NCBI GenBank assembly: GCA_910586605.1
Contig: CAJUJR010000090.1
Location: 1 to 11,755 of the forward strand
Origin: an uncultured Lachnospiraceae bacterium
GTDB lineage: Bacteria > Bacillota > Clostridia > Lachnospirales > Lachnospiraceae
DNA: 11,755 nt
Direction: 5' to 3'
Position numbers and translations under genes: made by a program. Below the pieces are notes generated by a model. It searched no databases. It was not told where the DNA came from and saw nothing but the letters and a program-made list of their open reading frames with translations. Below are positions 1 through 6,690 of the stretch, in pieces; the stretch's first letter is position 1, and each line of letters starts with the position of its first letter.

Positions 1-135
1 GATACGGTAGATGATGCGCAGGACGACTTCTGGGAAGATGATTATGAAGATACGGCAGATGATGCGCAGGATGATTTCTGGGAGGATGATTATGAAGATG
101 AGGCAGATGATAACCAGGATGATTCTTGGGATGAT
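1..135 (+). repeat. 48-bp in-frame tandem repeat encoding an acidic 16-residue unit
   Basis: Two near-identical 48-bp units (1-48 and 49-96) are followed by a third diverged, incomplete unit (97-about 135). Each encodes a unit of the form D-T-x-D-D-A-Q-D-D-F-W-E-D-D-Y-E. The first two units differ at only a few bases and by one residue (V/A). The array may extend beyond the left edge. Confidence 0.85.
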
Positions 136-603
136 ATAGGGGAAAAGAAGCCATCAAAGAAGAATTCGGTTTTATCTGTGCCATCGAAATACTGCAAGGT
201 GAAAGTTATATCTGCTGCTATTGGGAATCCTACAGTTTCCTTTTATAGGGCAGTAAAGAAAAATACATCGGTTATTTCAGTTCCGGAAAAGGTGACAGTA
301 AATAAGGTTACATATAAAGTAGTTGGGATTGCAGACAATGCTTTTTCTGGAAATAAAAAGGTAAATAAGGTTGTAGTAGGCAAGAATGTTGCTAAAATAG
401 GGAAAAAAGCCTTTTTCAACTGTAAAAATTTAAAGCAGATTACGTTCCGTACAGTATCCATTTCTTCTGTCGGGAAAGATGCGCTGAAAAATACAGGGCA
501 GAACCTGGTAATTAAGGTGCCAAAAGCAAAGCTTGCAAAGTATAAAAAATTATTTTCTGGTAAGGGGAATAAAAAGATTAATATAAAACGCAGTAATAAT
601 TAA
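1..603 (+). CDS. Leucine-rich repeat (BspA/LRR_5-type) surface protein, 5'-truncated
   Basis: The reading frame is open from base 1 to a TAA at 601-603, so this is the last 200 residues of a protein that starts outside the window. Visible residues 1-45 are very acidic (Asp/Glu/Trp/Tyr) and made of 16-residue repeats. A Lys-rich linker (EKKPSKKNS) follows. The rest looks like LRR_5/BspA repeats: V-x-x-I-x-x-x-A-F then a Lys/Val-rich strand, seen as GIADNAFSGNKKV and KIGKKAFFNCKNLKQI. The tail (KVPKAKLAKYKKLF) resembles C-termini of clostridial cell-surface LRR proteins. Such proteins are usually secreted and wall-associated, with adhesive roles, but the signal peptide and any anchor would lie outside the window. 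The GTG at 178 is internal, not a start. No terminator is visible before the next gene 25 bases downstream, so read-through is possible. Confidence 0.75.
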   Translation, partial: DTVDDAQDDFWEDDYEDTADDAQDDFWEDDYEDEADDNQDDSWDDIGEKKPSKKNSVLSVPSKYCKVKVISAAIGNPTVSFYRAVKKNTSVISVPEKVTVNKVTYKVVGIADNAFSGNKKVNKVVVGKNVAKIGKKAFFNCKNLKQITFRTVSISSVGKDALKNTGQNLVIKVPKAKLAKYKKLFSGKGNKKINIKRSNN

Positions 604-627
604 GTATAGAATTGGAGGATAAGAAAA

Positions 628-1602
628 GTGGCTCATAAAGGGAATTTATTATCATTTCGCCCGGATATTAAGGTATTGGATGCAACAATCCGTGATGGAG
701 GCCTTGTCAATGATTTCTTTTTTCAGGATGAATTTGTCAGGAACCTTTACCGTGCAAATGTAAAGGCGGGGGTGGACTATATGGAGTTTGGTTACCGCGC
801 CGATAAAGAAATGTTTGATACCGGCAAGTTTGGAAAGTGGAAATTTGCTACGGATGAACATATCCGTGATATTGTTGGGGATAATGATACTGACCTGAAG
901 ATATCTATTATGGCAGATGTAGGAAGGTGCAACTATAAGGAAGATATCCGTGACCGGAGCGACAGCCCGGTAGATTTGATACGGGTGGCGACATATGTAA
1001 ACACGATGCCTGCAGCGATTGATATGGTTGAGGATGCCAACAGGAAAGGGTATGAGACAACCTGCAATATTATGTCCATTTCTAATGCAAAGGAATCAGA
1101 TATTGCAATGGCTTTGGAAATGTTAGGGCAGAGCTGTGTGGATGGGATTTATATTGTCGATAGTTTTGGCTCTCTGTTCCCTGAGCAAATCCGTGAGATA
1201 TCAGACCAATATATGGAAGTTGCAGAGAAATATGGAAAATATATTGGGATGCATGCACATAATAACCAGCAGCTTGCATTTGCAAACACGATTGAATCTT
1301 GTGCACGGGGCGTTTCTTATCTAGATGCCACGATGGCGGGAATGGGCCGTGGTGCAGGAAATTGTGCAATGGAACTTTTGATGGGCTTTTTAAAGAATCC
1401 AAAATATAAGCTGTTCCCAGTAATACAGTTTATTGAAAAGAATATTGTCCCATTGGAAAAGGAAGGGACTGAGTGGGGATTTTCCATCCCTTATCTTTTG
1501 ACGGGGCATTTAAACCAGCATCCCCGTTCAGCGATTGCTGCCATGAAAGAGGGGCGCACAGATTATACAGATTTTTATAAAGAAATTATTGATAAAGACT
1601 GA
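628..1602 (+). CDS. HMGL-like / DRE-TIM aldolase catalytic-domain protein
   Basis: A 324-residue protein with a GTG start, chosen because GGAGG sits at 614-618, nine bases upstream. It has the hallmarks of the DRE-TIM metallolyase (HMGL-like) superfamily. Near the N-terminus is LDATIRDGG (residues 17-25), equivalent to the D-x-T-x-R-D-G signature that supplies the metal-binding Asp and catalytic Arg. HAHNN at 209-213 holds the paired metal-binding His residues. GMGRGAGNCAMELL at about 238-251 matches the conserved Gly-rich segment. The closest well-known relatives are 4-hydroxy-2-oxovalerate aldolase-type enzymes, which cleave or condense 2-oxo acids with a divalent metal in the cytoplasm. 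No acetaldehyde dehydrogenase or aromatic-degradation gene lies nearby, so the substrate is unknown. It precedes murI by 53 bases and could be cotranscribed with it. Confidence 0.85.
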   Translation: MAHKGNLLSFRPDIKVLDATIRDGGLVNDFFFQDEFVRNLYRANVKAGVDYMEFGYRADKEMFDTGKFGKWKFATDEHIRDIVGDNDTDLKISIMADVGRCNYKEDIRDRSDSPVDLIRVATYVNTMPAAIDMVEDANRKGYETTCNIMSISNAKESDIAMALEMLGQSCVDGIYIVDSFGSLFPEQIREISDQYMEVAEKYGKYIGMHAHNNQQLAFANTIESCARGVSYLDATMAGMGRGAGNCAMELLMGFLKNPKYKLFPVIQFIEKNIVPLEKEGTEWGFSIPYLLTGHLNQHPRSAIAAMKEGRTDYTDFYKEIIDKD

Positions 1603-1604
1603 GG

Positions 1605-1638
1605 GGCAGGAAGCTTTATCTTTGTAAGGTTTCCTGCC
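1605..1638 (+). other. Stem-loop in the aldolase-murI gap
   Basis: GGCAGGAA (1605-1612) pairs perfectly with TTCCTGCC (1631-1638). The helix can continue inward to about 14 bp with G-T wobbles, leaving a loop of about 6 bases at 1619-1624. There is no T-tract after it, since GGAGTTGGGG follows, so it does not look like a standard intrinsic terminator. It could stabilise mRNA ends or affect murI translation. Confidence 0.5.
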
Positions 1639-1655
1639 GGAGTTGGGGCAGTGTT

Positions 1656-2432
1656 ATGAAAAACAGGGAAGTTATTGGTGTGTTTGATTCAGGTGTGGGA
1701 GGGATTAGTGTACTCCGGGAGCTGATAAAGGTGATGCCAAATGAGAATTATCTATATTTTGGAGATTCTGAACATGCTCCATATGGAACGAAAACGCTTG
1801 AAGAAGTGAGGGCGCTTACGATTGAAAATGTACAGGCGTTATTAGGGAAAGGGGCTAAATCAATTGTTGTTGCTTGCAATACGGCGACTAGCGCAGCAGT
1901 AGCGGTACTCCGCAAAATGTATCCTGATTTGCCGTTGGTTGGGATTGAGCCGGCAATTAAGCCGGCTGTCCTCGCCTGCCCGGGTCAAAGGGTTGTGGTA
2001 ATGGCAACCCCTATGACGCTTTGCCAGGAGAAGTTCCAGAAACTAATGCAAAAATATGAAGAAAATGCCCAAATTATTCCGCTTCCCTGCCCTGGGCTGA
2101 TGGAGTTTGTAGAGCGTGGTGATTTGGAAAGTGAAGAGCTTCACAAGTATTTGGCAGAACTTTTATGGGGAGTACAGAAGGATAAAATTTCAGCAATTGT
2201 CCTAGGATGTACCCATTATCCATTTACGAGGGAAATAATTGCAGAAGTTGTAGGGAAAGAGGTTTTAATCTTTGATGGGGGGAATGGGACAGCCAGGGAG
2301 ATGCGCCGCCGCCTGATGGAGGCTGGCCGGCTGACAGATGCCTCAAGTCAAGGGAGTGTGGAATTCCTAAACAGCAGGAACACAAAAAAAGAACAGGAAT
2401 TGTGTCGGTTTTTGTTAAACCATTCTTTCTAA
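1656..2432 (+). CDS. murI: Glutamate racemase
   Basis: A 258-residue cytoplasmic enzyme that interconverts L- and D-glutamate without a cofactor, supplying D-Glu for peptidoglycan. The family motifs are present in order: FDSGVGGISVLREL (residues 10-23), FGDSEHAPYG (35-44), VACNTATSA with the first catalytic Cys at 74, and VLGCTHYP with the second catalytic Cys at 185 and its partner His at 187. Length is normal for the family (about 255-285 residues). The ATG start is at 1656, with only a weak G-rich ribosome binding site (TTGGGG) upstream, and it gives the expected N-terminus. The gene follows the aldolase-like gene after a stem-loop. Its TAA stop (2430-2432) shares its last base with the edge of a palindromic element. 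Confidence 0.97.
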   Translation: MKNREVIGVFDSGVGGISVLRELIKVMPNENYLYFGDSEHAPYGTKTLEEVRALTIENVQALLGKGAKSIVVACNTATSAAVAVLRKMYPDLPLVGIEPAIKPAVLACPGQRVVVMATPMTLCQEKFQKLMQKYEENAQIIPLPCPGLMEFVERGDLESEELHKYLAELLWGVQKDKISAIVLGCTHYPFTREIIAEVVGKEVLIFDGGNGTAREMRRRLMEAGRLTDASSQGSVEFLNSRNTKKEQELCRFLLNHSF

Positions 2433-2589
2433 GGAACTGTAAATAAATTAATTGTCAGTTTGCGCTGGATATTTCTTTGAGGGTGCATGTCAAAAAACGT
2501 AGGCGTAGCGGGCTACGCTGAGGATTTTTGACATGTGCAATCGAAGAAATAGACAAGCAAAATGATAAAATAATTTATTTACAGTTCCT
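2432..2589. repeat. 158-bp nested palindromic (MITE-like) element
   Basis: The termini are a perfect 19-bp inverted repeat: AGGAACTGTAAATAAATTA at 2432-2450 and its complement at 2571-2589. The arms keep imperfect complementarity inward: TATTTCTTTGA (from 2470) against TCGAAGAAATA (to 2551), then an 11-bp perfect match CATGTCAAAAA (2486-2496) with TTTTTGACATG (2525-2535). At the centre is a hairpin, GCGTAGC (2503-2509) with GCTACGC (2512-2518). The whole segment can fold into one long imperfect hairpin. No transposase is encoded and no clear target-site duplication is visible. It could be a MITE, a REP-type element or a bidirectional transcription barrier; the sequence alone does not decide. 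Confidence 0.75.
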
Positions 2590-2637
2590 AAGTGCAATAT
2601 AGTTGTCAGAAATGCTTCAGGAAAAGAGGATTTCAGC

Positions 2638-3057
2638 ATGAAAATAACAACAAGAGGGCGATATGCGTTAAATTTAATGCTAGACATGGTGACAAATAGT
2701 GACGGTTCGCCCATAAAACTCAGGGATATCGCAGAACGTCAGAATATTTCTGATAAATATCTGGAGCAGATTGTCGCTACATTAAATAAGGCGGGCTTGA
2801 TCCGCAGTGTCCGCGGCGCCCAGGGGGGATATCTCCTGGTACGGAAGCCGGAGGAATATACAGTAGGTGAAATCCTTCGGGTTACAGAAGGGAATATGGC
2901 GCCAGTCCCTTGCTTAGAGTATGAAGAGAACCAGTGCAATAAGCAGGAGAGCTGTGTTAGTGTAATTTTATATAAGAAAATAAATGATGCAGTGAATAGC
3001 GTAATTGATACAGTAACGCTTGCAGATATGTATGAATGGCAGAGTGGGATGCGTTAG
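2638..3057 (+). CDS. Rrf2/IscR-family transcriptional regulator with three Cys
   Basis: A 139-residue DNA-binding protein with the Rrf2 N-terminus MKITTRGRYALNLMLDM. A winged helix-turn-helix occupies about residues 25-65 (IKLRDIAERQNISDKYLEQI, then SVRGAQGGYLL, the usual Rrf2 wing). Three cysteines at 92, 100 and 106 lie where IscR-type proteins bind an Fe-S cluster (E. coli IscR uses 92, 98 and 104), so an Fe-S or redox-sensing role is likely but inferred. The ATG at 2638 has AGAGGA at 2625-2630. In many clostridia such a regulator sits before a cysteine desulfurase/iscU pair. No such genes are present here, so its targets are unknown. It begins 48 bases after the nested palindrome, which may hold or shape its promoter. 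Confidence 0.9.
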   Translation: MKITTRGRYALNLMLDMVTNSDGSPIKLRDIAERQNISDKYLEQIVATLNKAGLIRSVRGAQGGYLLVRKPEEYTVGEILRVTEGNMAPVPCLEYEENQCNKQESCVSVILYKKINDAVNSVIDTVTLADMYEWQSGMR

Positions 3058-3058
3058 C

Positions 3059-3086
3059 ATTCCCCTACATTTATGCCATAGGGAAT
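3059..3086 (+). other. Hairpin just after the rrf2-type gene
   Basis: ATTCCC (3059-3064) pairs with GGGAAT (3081-3086). TA/TA extends the helix after a single bulged C. It starts two bases after the stop codon. No T-run follows, so it is not by itself a convincing terminator; it may protect the 3' end or be part of the leader structure of the next gene. Confidence 0.4.
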
Positions 3087-3098
3087 TGCGCTGTGATG

Positions 3099-3166
3099 TA
3101 GTGGTTGTCGACAAGAATTGCGAAGCAATTCTTGCTAGGGCACCAGCGCTGGCGGTGCCCTTTTTT
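3099..3166 (+). repeat. Dispersed module copy A: hairpin plus terminator
   Basis: This segment begins TAGTGGTTGTCGACAAGAATTGC and ends in a GC hairpin with a T-run. It shares layout and a 26-base segment with two mismatches with 10886-10940. Copy A includes a perfect 10-bp hairpin, CAAGAATTGC (3112-3121), GAA loop, GCAATTCTTG (3125-3134). Copy B lacks the second arm of this hairpin. Confidence 0.6.
3137..3166 (+). terminator. Intrinsic terminator directly before the GGDEF gene
   Basis: AGGGCACC (3137-3144) pairs with GGTGCCCT (3154-3161) around a 9-base loop. A run of six T at 3161-3166 follows. The next bases, AAGGAG (3167-3172), are the ribosome binding site of the downstream diguanylate cyclase gene. 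It can end rrf2 transcription. If transcripts for the cyclase start upstream of it, it would act as an attenuator; no promoter between it and the start codon is possible in so few bases. Confidence 0.85.
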
Positions 3167-3179
3167 AAGGAGAAGGTGT

Positions 3180-5135
3180 ATGGAGAAACAGGGTAGAAAA
3201 ATAATTGGTGTATGTGGGAGCCGTATTTTTAACCAGATTCCGATGTCATTTATTAACCTGCTGCGCAAGGAAAGTATAGAGAGTGACTATTATACAATTG
3301 CTTTTTCTTCTAATACAGATATGGAAGAAGATTTCAGGACAGATGTTGATGATAAGGACAGGGACGTTTCAGGAGAAAGCCAGCTTTTTGATTTGGTAAA
3401 ATATATTGATTTTAGTGGATTAGTTATATTGACTGAGACAATAAAAAATCCAACCCTGATTTGTAGGATTGTGGAAATTGGGAAAAGTAAAAATATTCCT
3501 GTGTTTTCTGTGGATGGGACAGTAGGGGGATGTTATAACATGGTGATGGATTACCATGACGGGTTTGAGCAAATTGTCCGCCATGTGGTAGTAGGCCATG
3601 GCTGCCGGAAGGTAGATATGATTGCTGGTTTTAAAGGCCATCCGTTGTCAGAAGAAAGGATACAAGCATATAAAAAAGTATTGCAGGAAAATGGGATTCC
3701 ATTTGACGAAGGACGCCTATGGTATGGGGATTTCTGGGACAGGCCGACCAGGGCTGCTATGAAAAAACTTTTAGAGGCTGGAAAGGAATTACCGGATGCA
3801 ATTGTCTGTGCAAATGATGCAATGGCAGTTACTGTATGTTCTGAGTTAAATGCAAGGGGAATCCGTGTGCCGGAAGATATTATTGTGACAGGGTTTGATG
3901 GAACCAAGGATGGGAAATACCATTTTCCGGTACTATCGACTTGTGAGCCGGATTATGAGGGGGCAGTAAATTTTATAATCAAAGAAATAGAAAAAAAAAT
4001 GGAAACAGGCTCTATTTCGCCGTGCGATTCCAAGATTAGATTTAAACTGTCAAACAGGCAGTCGTGCGGTTGTGAGACTATCGCCATGCATGAGATTAAT
4101 ACAATTGTGTCTTCGTTTGGGCGGGACTTAGGGGACTGTTCCTGGCATAATATTGCGATGAATAATATGGTGTCTTCGGTACTTGAGAAAAAATCTGTAA
4201 TGGATATTGCAGTTAAGATACCAGAGTATATTAGTATGTGGAGCGATAATTTCCGATTTGCATGTCTTAACTCTGATGTAGTGAAATTAAACAAGGAGGC
4301 AGAGAAGGACAATCCGGAGCGGGTAACGATTTTATGGGATTATAAAGGGGAATTCCGTGAACCTGGAGAAACCTTTAATGTTTCTGAATTTGTGCCGCAT
4401 CTGGAAGAAGTTATTAGGAAGGGCGGGGATATTGATACGCTGGTAGTACGTCTTCTAAATTCTGGAAGGAACGTATATGGTTATACAGTGGAGGGATTCC
4501 AGGATTTGGATGACAGGCGGTTGCAAAGAAGCAATGAATTTGCAATGTTTTTATCTTTTTCAATTGGTACAGTGCTGCATAATCACCAATTGGCAAAATT
4601 AAATGAGAACCTATCTGATGCGTATAATAAAATAGCAAAACTTTATATACTGGATTCAATGACAGGGATTTATAACCGCAGGGGATTTTTCCAGAAGTTA
4701 AATGAAATGATTGGGCAGAAGGCAAATATTGGAAATTACCTGTACCTTTTTTCAATAGATATGGATGGGTTAAAACATATTAATGATACATATGGGCATG
4801 GCGAGGGAGATTTTGCAATTATTTCGCTGTCAAAGGCTATTACTAGGTTATTTGGGGAAAATGCAGTTTGCTCCCGGTTTGGCGGGGATGAATTTAATTG
4901 TGTTGTCATTTTGGGGCAAAAGGATTTTTATACAGCGGAAGGCATAGCAAAGGAGCTGGCTGTTGCCCTGGATCAGACAGAAGGCGTCCGGGAAAAGCCA
5001 TATCCCGTTACAGCAAGCATTGGCTTGATTTGTGAGAAAATAACAGAAGATTTAGATATAGAAAATATGTTGTCTGCAGCAGATAAACGGATGTATACTA
5101 ACAAGGTTGCACGCAAAAAAGAGCGTAGGGAATAA
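3180..5135 (+). CDS. Cytoplasmic PBP-sensor GGDEF diguanylate cyclase
   Basis: A 651-residue protein from ATG 3180, supported by AAGGAG at 3167-3172. The frame is open to a TTG at 3105, but that stretch lies across the terminator and is not a credible start. Residues about 6-290 resemble the LacI/Peripla_BP_3 ligand-binding fold (for example IVCANDAMAVTVCSELNARGIRVPEDIIVTGFD, positions split across the family's typical C-terminal lobe) but there is no HTH, signal peptide or membrane segment. A Ser-Cys-Gly-Cys motif (295-298) follows, then an uncharacterised middle region. A predicted signalling helix (about 460-490) leads into the GGDEF domain: DSMTGIYNRRGFF from 492, FSIDMDGLKHINDTYGHGEGD, and an intact GGDEF at 568-572. 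It should make c-di-GMP from two GTP. The RxxD inhibitory site expected before GGDEF is not present. The ligand, probably a small sugar-like molecule, is unknown. Confidence 0.88.
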   Translation: MEKQGRKIIGVCGSRIFNQIPMSFINLLRKESIESDYYTIAFSSNTDMEEDFRTDVDDKDRDVSGESQLFDLVKYIDFSGLVILTETIKNPTLICRIVEIGKSKNIPVFSVDGTVGGCYNMVMDYHDGFEQIVRHVVVGHGCRKVDMIAGFKGHPLSEERIQAYKKVLQENGIPFDEGRLWYGDFWDRPTRAAMKKLLEAGKELPDAIVCANDAMAVTVCSELNARGIRVPEDIIVTGFDGTKDGKYHFPVLSTCEPDYEGAVNFIIKEIEKKMETGSISPCDSKIRFKLSNRQSCGCETIAMHEINTIVSSFGRDLGDCSWHNIAMNNMVSSVLEKKSVMDIAVKIPEYISMWSDNFRFACLNSDVVKLNKEAEKDNPERVTILWDYKGEFREPGETFNVSEFVPHLEEVIRKGGDIDTLVVRLLNSGRNVYGYTVEGFQDLDDRRLQRSNEFAMFLSFSIGTVLHNHQLAKLNENLSDAYNKIAKLYILDSMTGIYNRRGFFQKLNEMIGQKANIGNYLYLFSIDMDGLKHINDTYGHGEGDFAIISLSKAITRLFGENAVCSRFGGDEFNCVVILGQKDFYTAEGIAKELAVALDQTEGVREKPYPVTASIGLICEKITEDLDIENMLSAADKRMYTNKVARKKERRE

Positions 5136-5227
5136 TAGGGTAGCATAAGCTGAAATTGTGTTACAGCCATCAGAGGGAGAAAACCAAGGATTTGGGCAGA
5201 AGTACAGGTTATACGGAGGTTTTGTTC

Positions 5228-5653
5228 ATGGAAGAGGAAAATTTGGGGGAGGAGCTGTATAATTTACTTGCGGAGTTATTAAACCGAAAAATTAACCGTA
5301 CCGTCCAGGACAGCCTAAGAGGCGAGTATGGCGTACTGCGTTATCTGGTGTATGTGGAGGATAAGGTCAGTGCTGGAAACCTGACAGAACAGCTCCGCGT
5401 AGTTCCGGGACGAATGACGGATATATTGAACAGCCTTGAAGGAAAGGGGTTAATTAAACGGTGCCGGGACGAAAGGGATAAGCGGAAAGTGCATGTCTGT
5501 ATTACCAAGGCAGGCAGGGAAGAAGCGGAGGAAAAAAGGGAATTTATCCGCAGGGAATATAAAGGGATGTTTGAACTGTTAGGGCGGAAGGATACAGAAG
5601 AGTTAATCCGCCTGTTAAAAATCGTATTGGCATATCCTGGGAATGAGGGGTGA
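5228..5653 (+). CDS. MarR-family transcriptional regulator
   Basis: A 141-residue winged-helix regulator. The start is ATG 5228, with GGAGG at 5215-5219; a longer frame from TTG 5156 lacks a ribosome binding site. The MarR core is clear: GEYGVLRYLVY, VSAGNLTEQLRVVPGRMTDILNSLEGKGLIKR (recognition helix region), then the wing with D-E-R-D-K-R-K-V-H-V and the typical ITKAGREEAEE segment. Family members bind palindromic DNA as dimers and often release it on binding phenolic or oxidant ligands. No adjacent efflux pump or enzyme is on the same strand. It follows the GGDEF gene by 92 bases with no visible terminator, so the two may be cotranscribed. Its stop is 7 bases from the stop of the convergent lacI-type gene. 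Confidence 0.88.
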   Translation: MEEENLGEELYNLLAELLNRKINRTVQDSLRGEYGVLRYLVYVEDKVSAGNLTEQLRVVPGRMTDILNSLEGKGLIKRCRDERDKRKVHVCITKAGREEAEEKREFIRREYKGMFELLGRKDTEELIRLLKIVLAYPGNEG

Positions 5654-5660
5654 AAATTAG

Positions 5661-6689
5661 CTAAAAGATATGGACGCCGGAAGATTCCCGTACCATCAGG
5701 TGGCAGGGGAGTTCCAGCCGGATAAATTCAGTGTGCCCTTTTTGTAATCGGTCTTTTAAAGTTAATACGGCAAGATGTGCCATATCTTCCTTGGGGATAC
5801 GGACTGTTGTCAGAAGTGGTGATATGCGAGAGGCTTCCTCAATGTCGTCTATTGAGATGACGGCAGGTTGGTAGGCCTCTTTTTTCCTGCGGCCATTTTT
5901 TTCTTTCATGGCTTGCAGGAACCCCAAGGCAGTAACATCATTTGCACAAAAAATTGCAGTAGGCCGAGTTTTGCAACAGCATATTTTTTCAAAGGCACGA
6001 AAACCATCTTCGCGCGTCTGGTTTGTTGGTACGACATAATCATAGGTAAGTGGTATTTTGTGGGAAAGAAGACATTCGTAATATCCCATATAACGTGATT
6101 CCATATTGCAATCTCCTATATAGGCGATTTTTGTATGTCCCAGTTCAAAAAGATATTCTACAGCTATAGAAGATGCGAGGGAGCCATTACAGATGATTTC
6201 ATCCATTTTGTAATCCATTGGATTTCGGTCAATGGCAACAATGCCTTGATAGCGTCTGAGCAGGTCTTCCACAATATCAGCAGGGCATTTTCCTAGAATC
6301 AGAAGCCCCTGTGAACGAGGCTTGTTAAAGGTTTTATTTGCAGGGGGGATGTCTGGGACATTTAGTATTTTGCCGGTTGCACAGTTCTGCTTGTGGAATT
6401 CTGTCTCGACACAGCGGAATAACTCGGCAAAAAAAGGATCCTGCTCCAGGGAATCAAACCGTGCGAGCAGGATATCTACAGTATAATTTTCAGAAAAAGT
6501 GCCGGAATACGCATCCCCAAGTTTTAAGTTCCTGGCAAATTGATTTGGGATATAGTTTAAACTCCGGGCAGTTTCACGGATTCTCTCAGCCATTTGGCGG
6601 TCTTGGCATTCATAAGATGGGTTATTCAGAACGCGTGATACAGTTGCGACAGAAGCTCCTGTCAGTTCAGAAATCCGTTTTAAAGACAT
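5661..6689 (-). CDS. LacI-family transcriptional regulator of the adjacent ABC operon
   Basis: A 342-residue regulator. The N-terminal HTH is classic LacI: MSLKRISELTGASVATVSRVLNNP, followed by the hinge region IRETARSLNYIPNQFARNL (about 38-56). The Peripla_BP_3 sensor domain follows, with EYLFELGHTKIAYIGD and TAIFCANDVTALGFLQAM as recognisable landmarks. Family members usually bind a sugar or nucleoside effector. It starts one base after the permease stop, so its ribosome binding site (AGAGGA, complement of about 6700-6705) lies inside the permease coding end. It is therefore the last gene of the transporter operon, and likely controls it through the two LacI-type operators upstream of the SBP gene. 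A LacI regulator with a SsuABC-type transporter is an unusual pairing. Confidence 0.93.
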   Translation of the reverse strand: MSLKRISELTGASVATVSRVLNNPSYECQDRQMAERIRETARSLNYIPNQFARNLKLGDAYSGTFSENYTVDILLARFDSLEQDPFFAELFRCVETEFHKQNCATGKILNVPDIPPANKTFNKPRSQGLLILGKCPADIVEDLLRRYQGIVAIDRNPMDYKMDEIICNGSLASSIAVEYLFELGHTKIAYIGDCNMESRYMGYYECLLSHKIPLTYDYVVPTNQTREDGFRAFEKICCCKTRPTAIFCANDVTALGFLQAMKEKNGRRKKEAYQPAVISIDDIEEASRISPLLTTVRIPKEDMAHLAVLTLKDRLQKGHTEFIRLELPCHLMVRESSGVHIF

Positions 6690-6690
6690 A

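Noticed and set aside
2490..2714. Minus-strand reading frame of 74 codons over the palindrome and rrf2 start
   Set aside because: It overlaps the palindromic element and a well-supported gene, has no ribosome binding site and resembles no family.
3105..3179. Upstream TTG extension of the GGDEF protein by 25 residues
   Set aside because: The extension would translate across the hairpin and terminator and has no ribosome binding site, while ATG 3180 has AAGGAG at proper spacing.
5156..5227. TTG start for the MarR protein
   Set aside because: No ribosome binding site; ATG 5228 has GGAGG 8 bases upstream and gives a normal MarR N-terminus.
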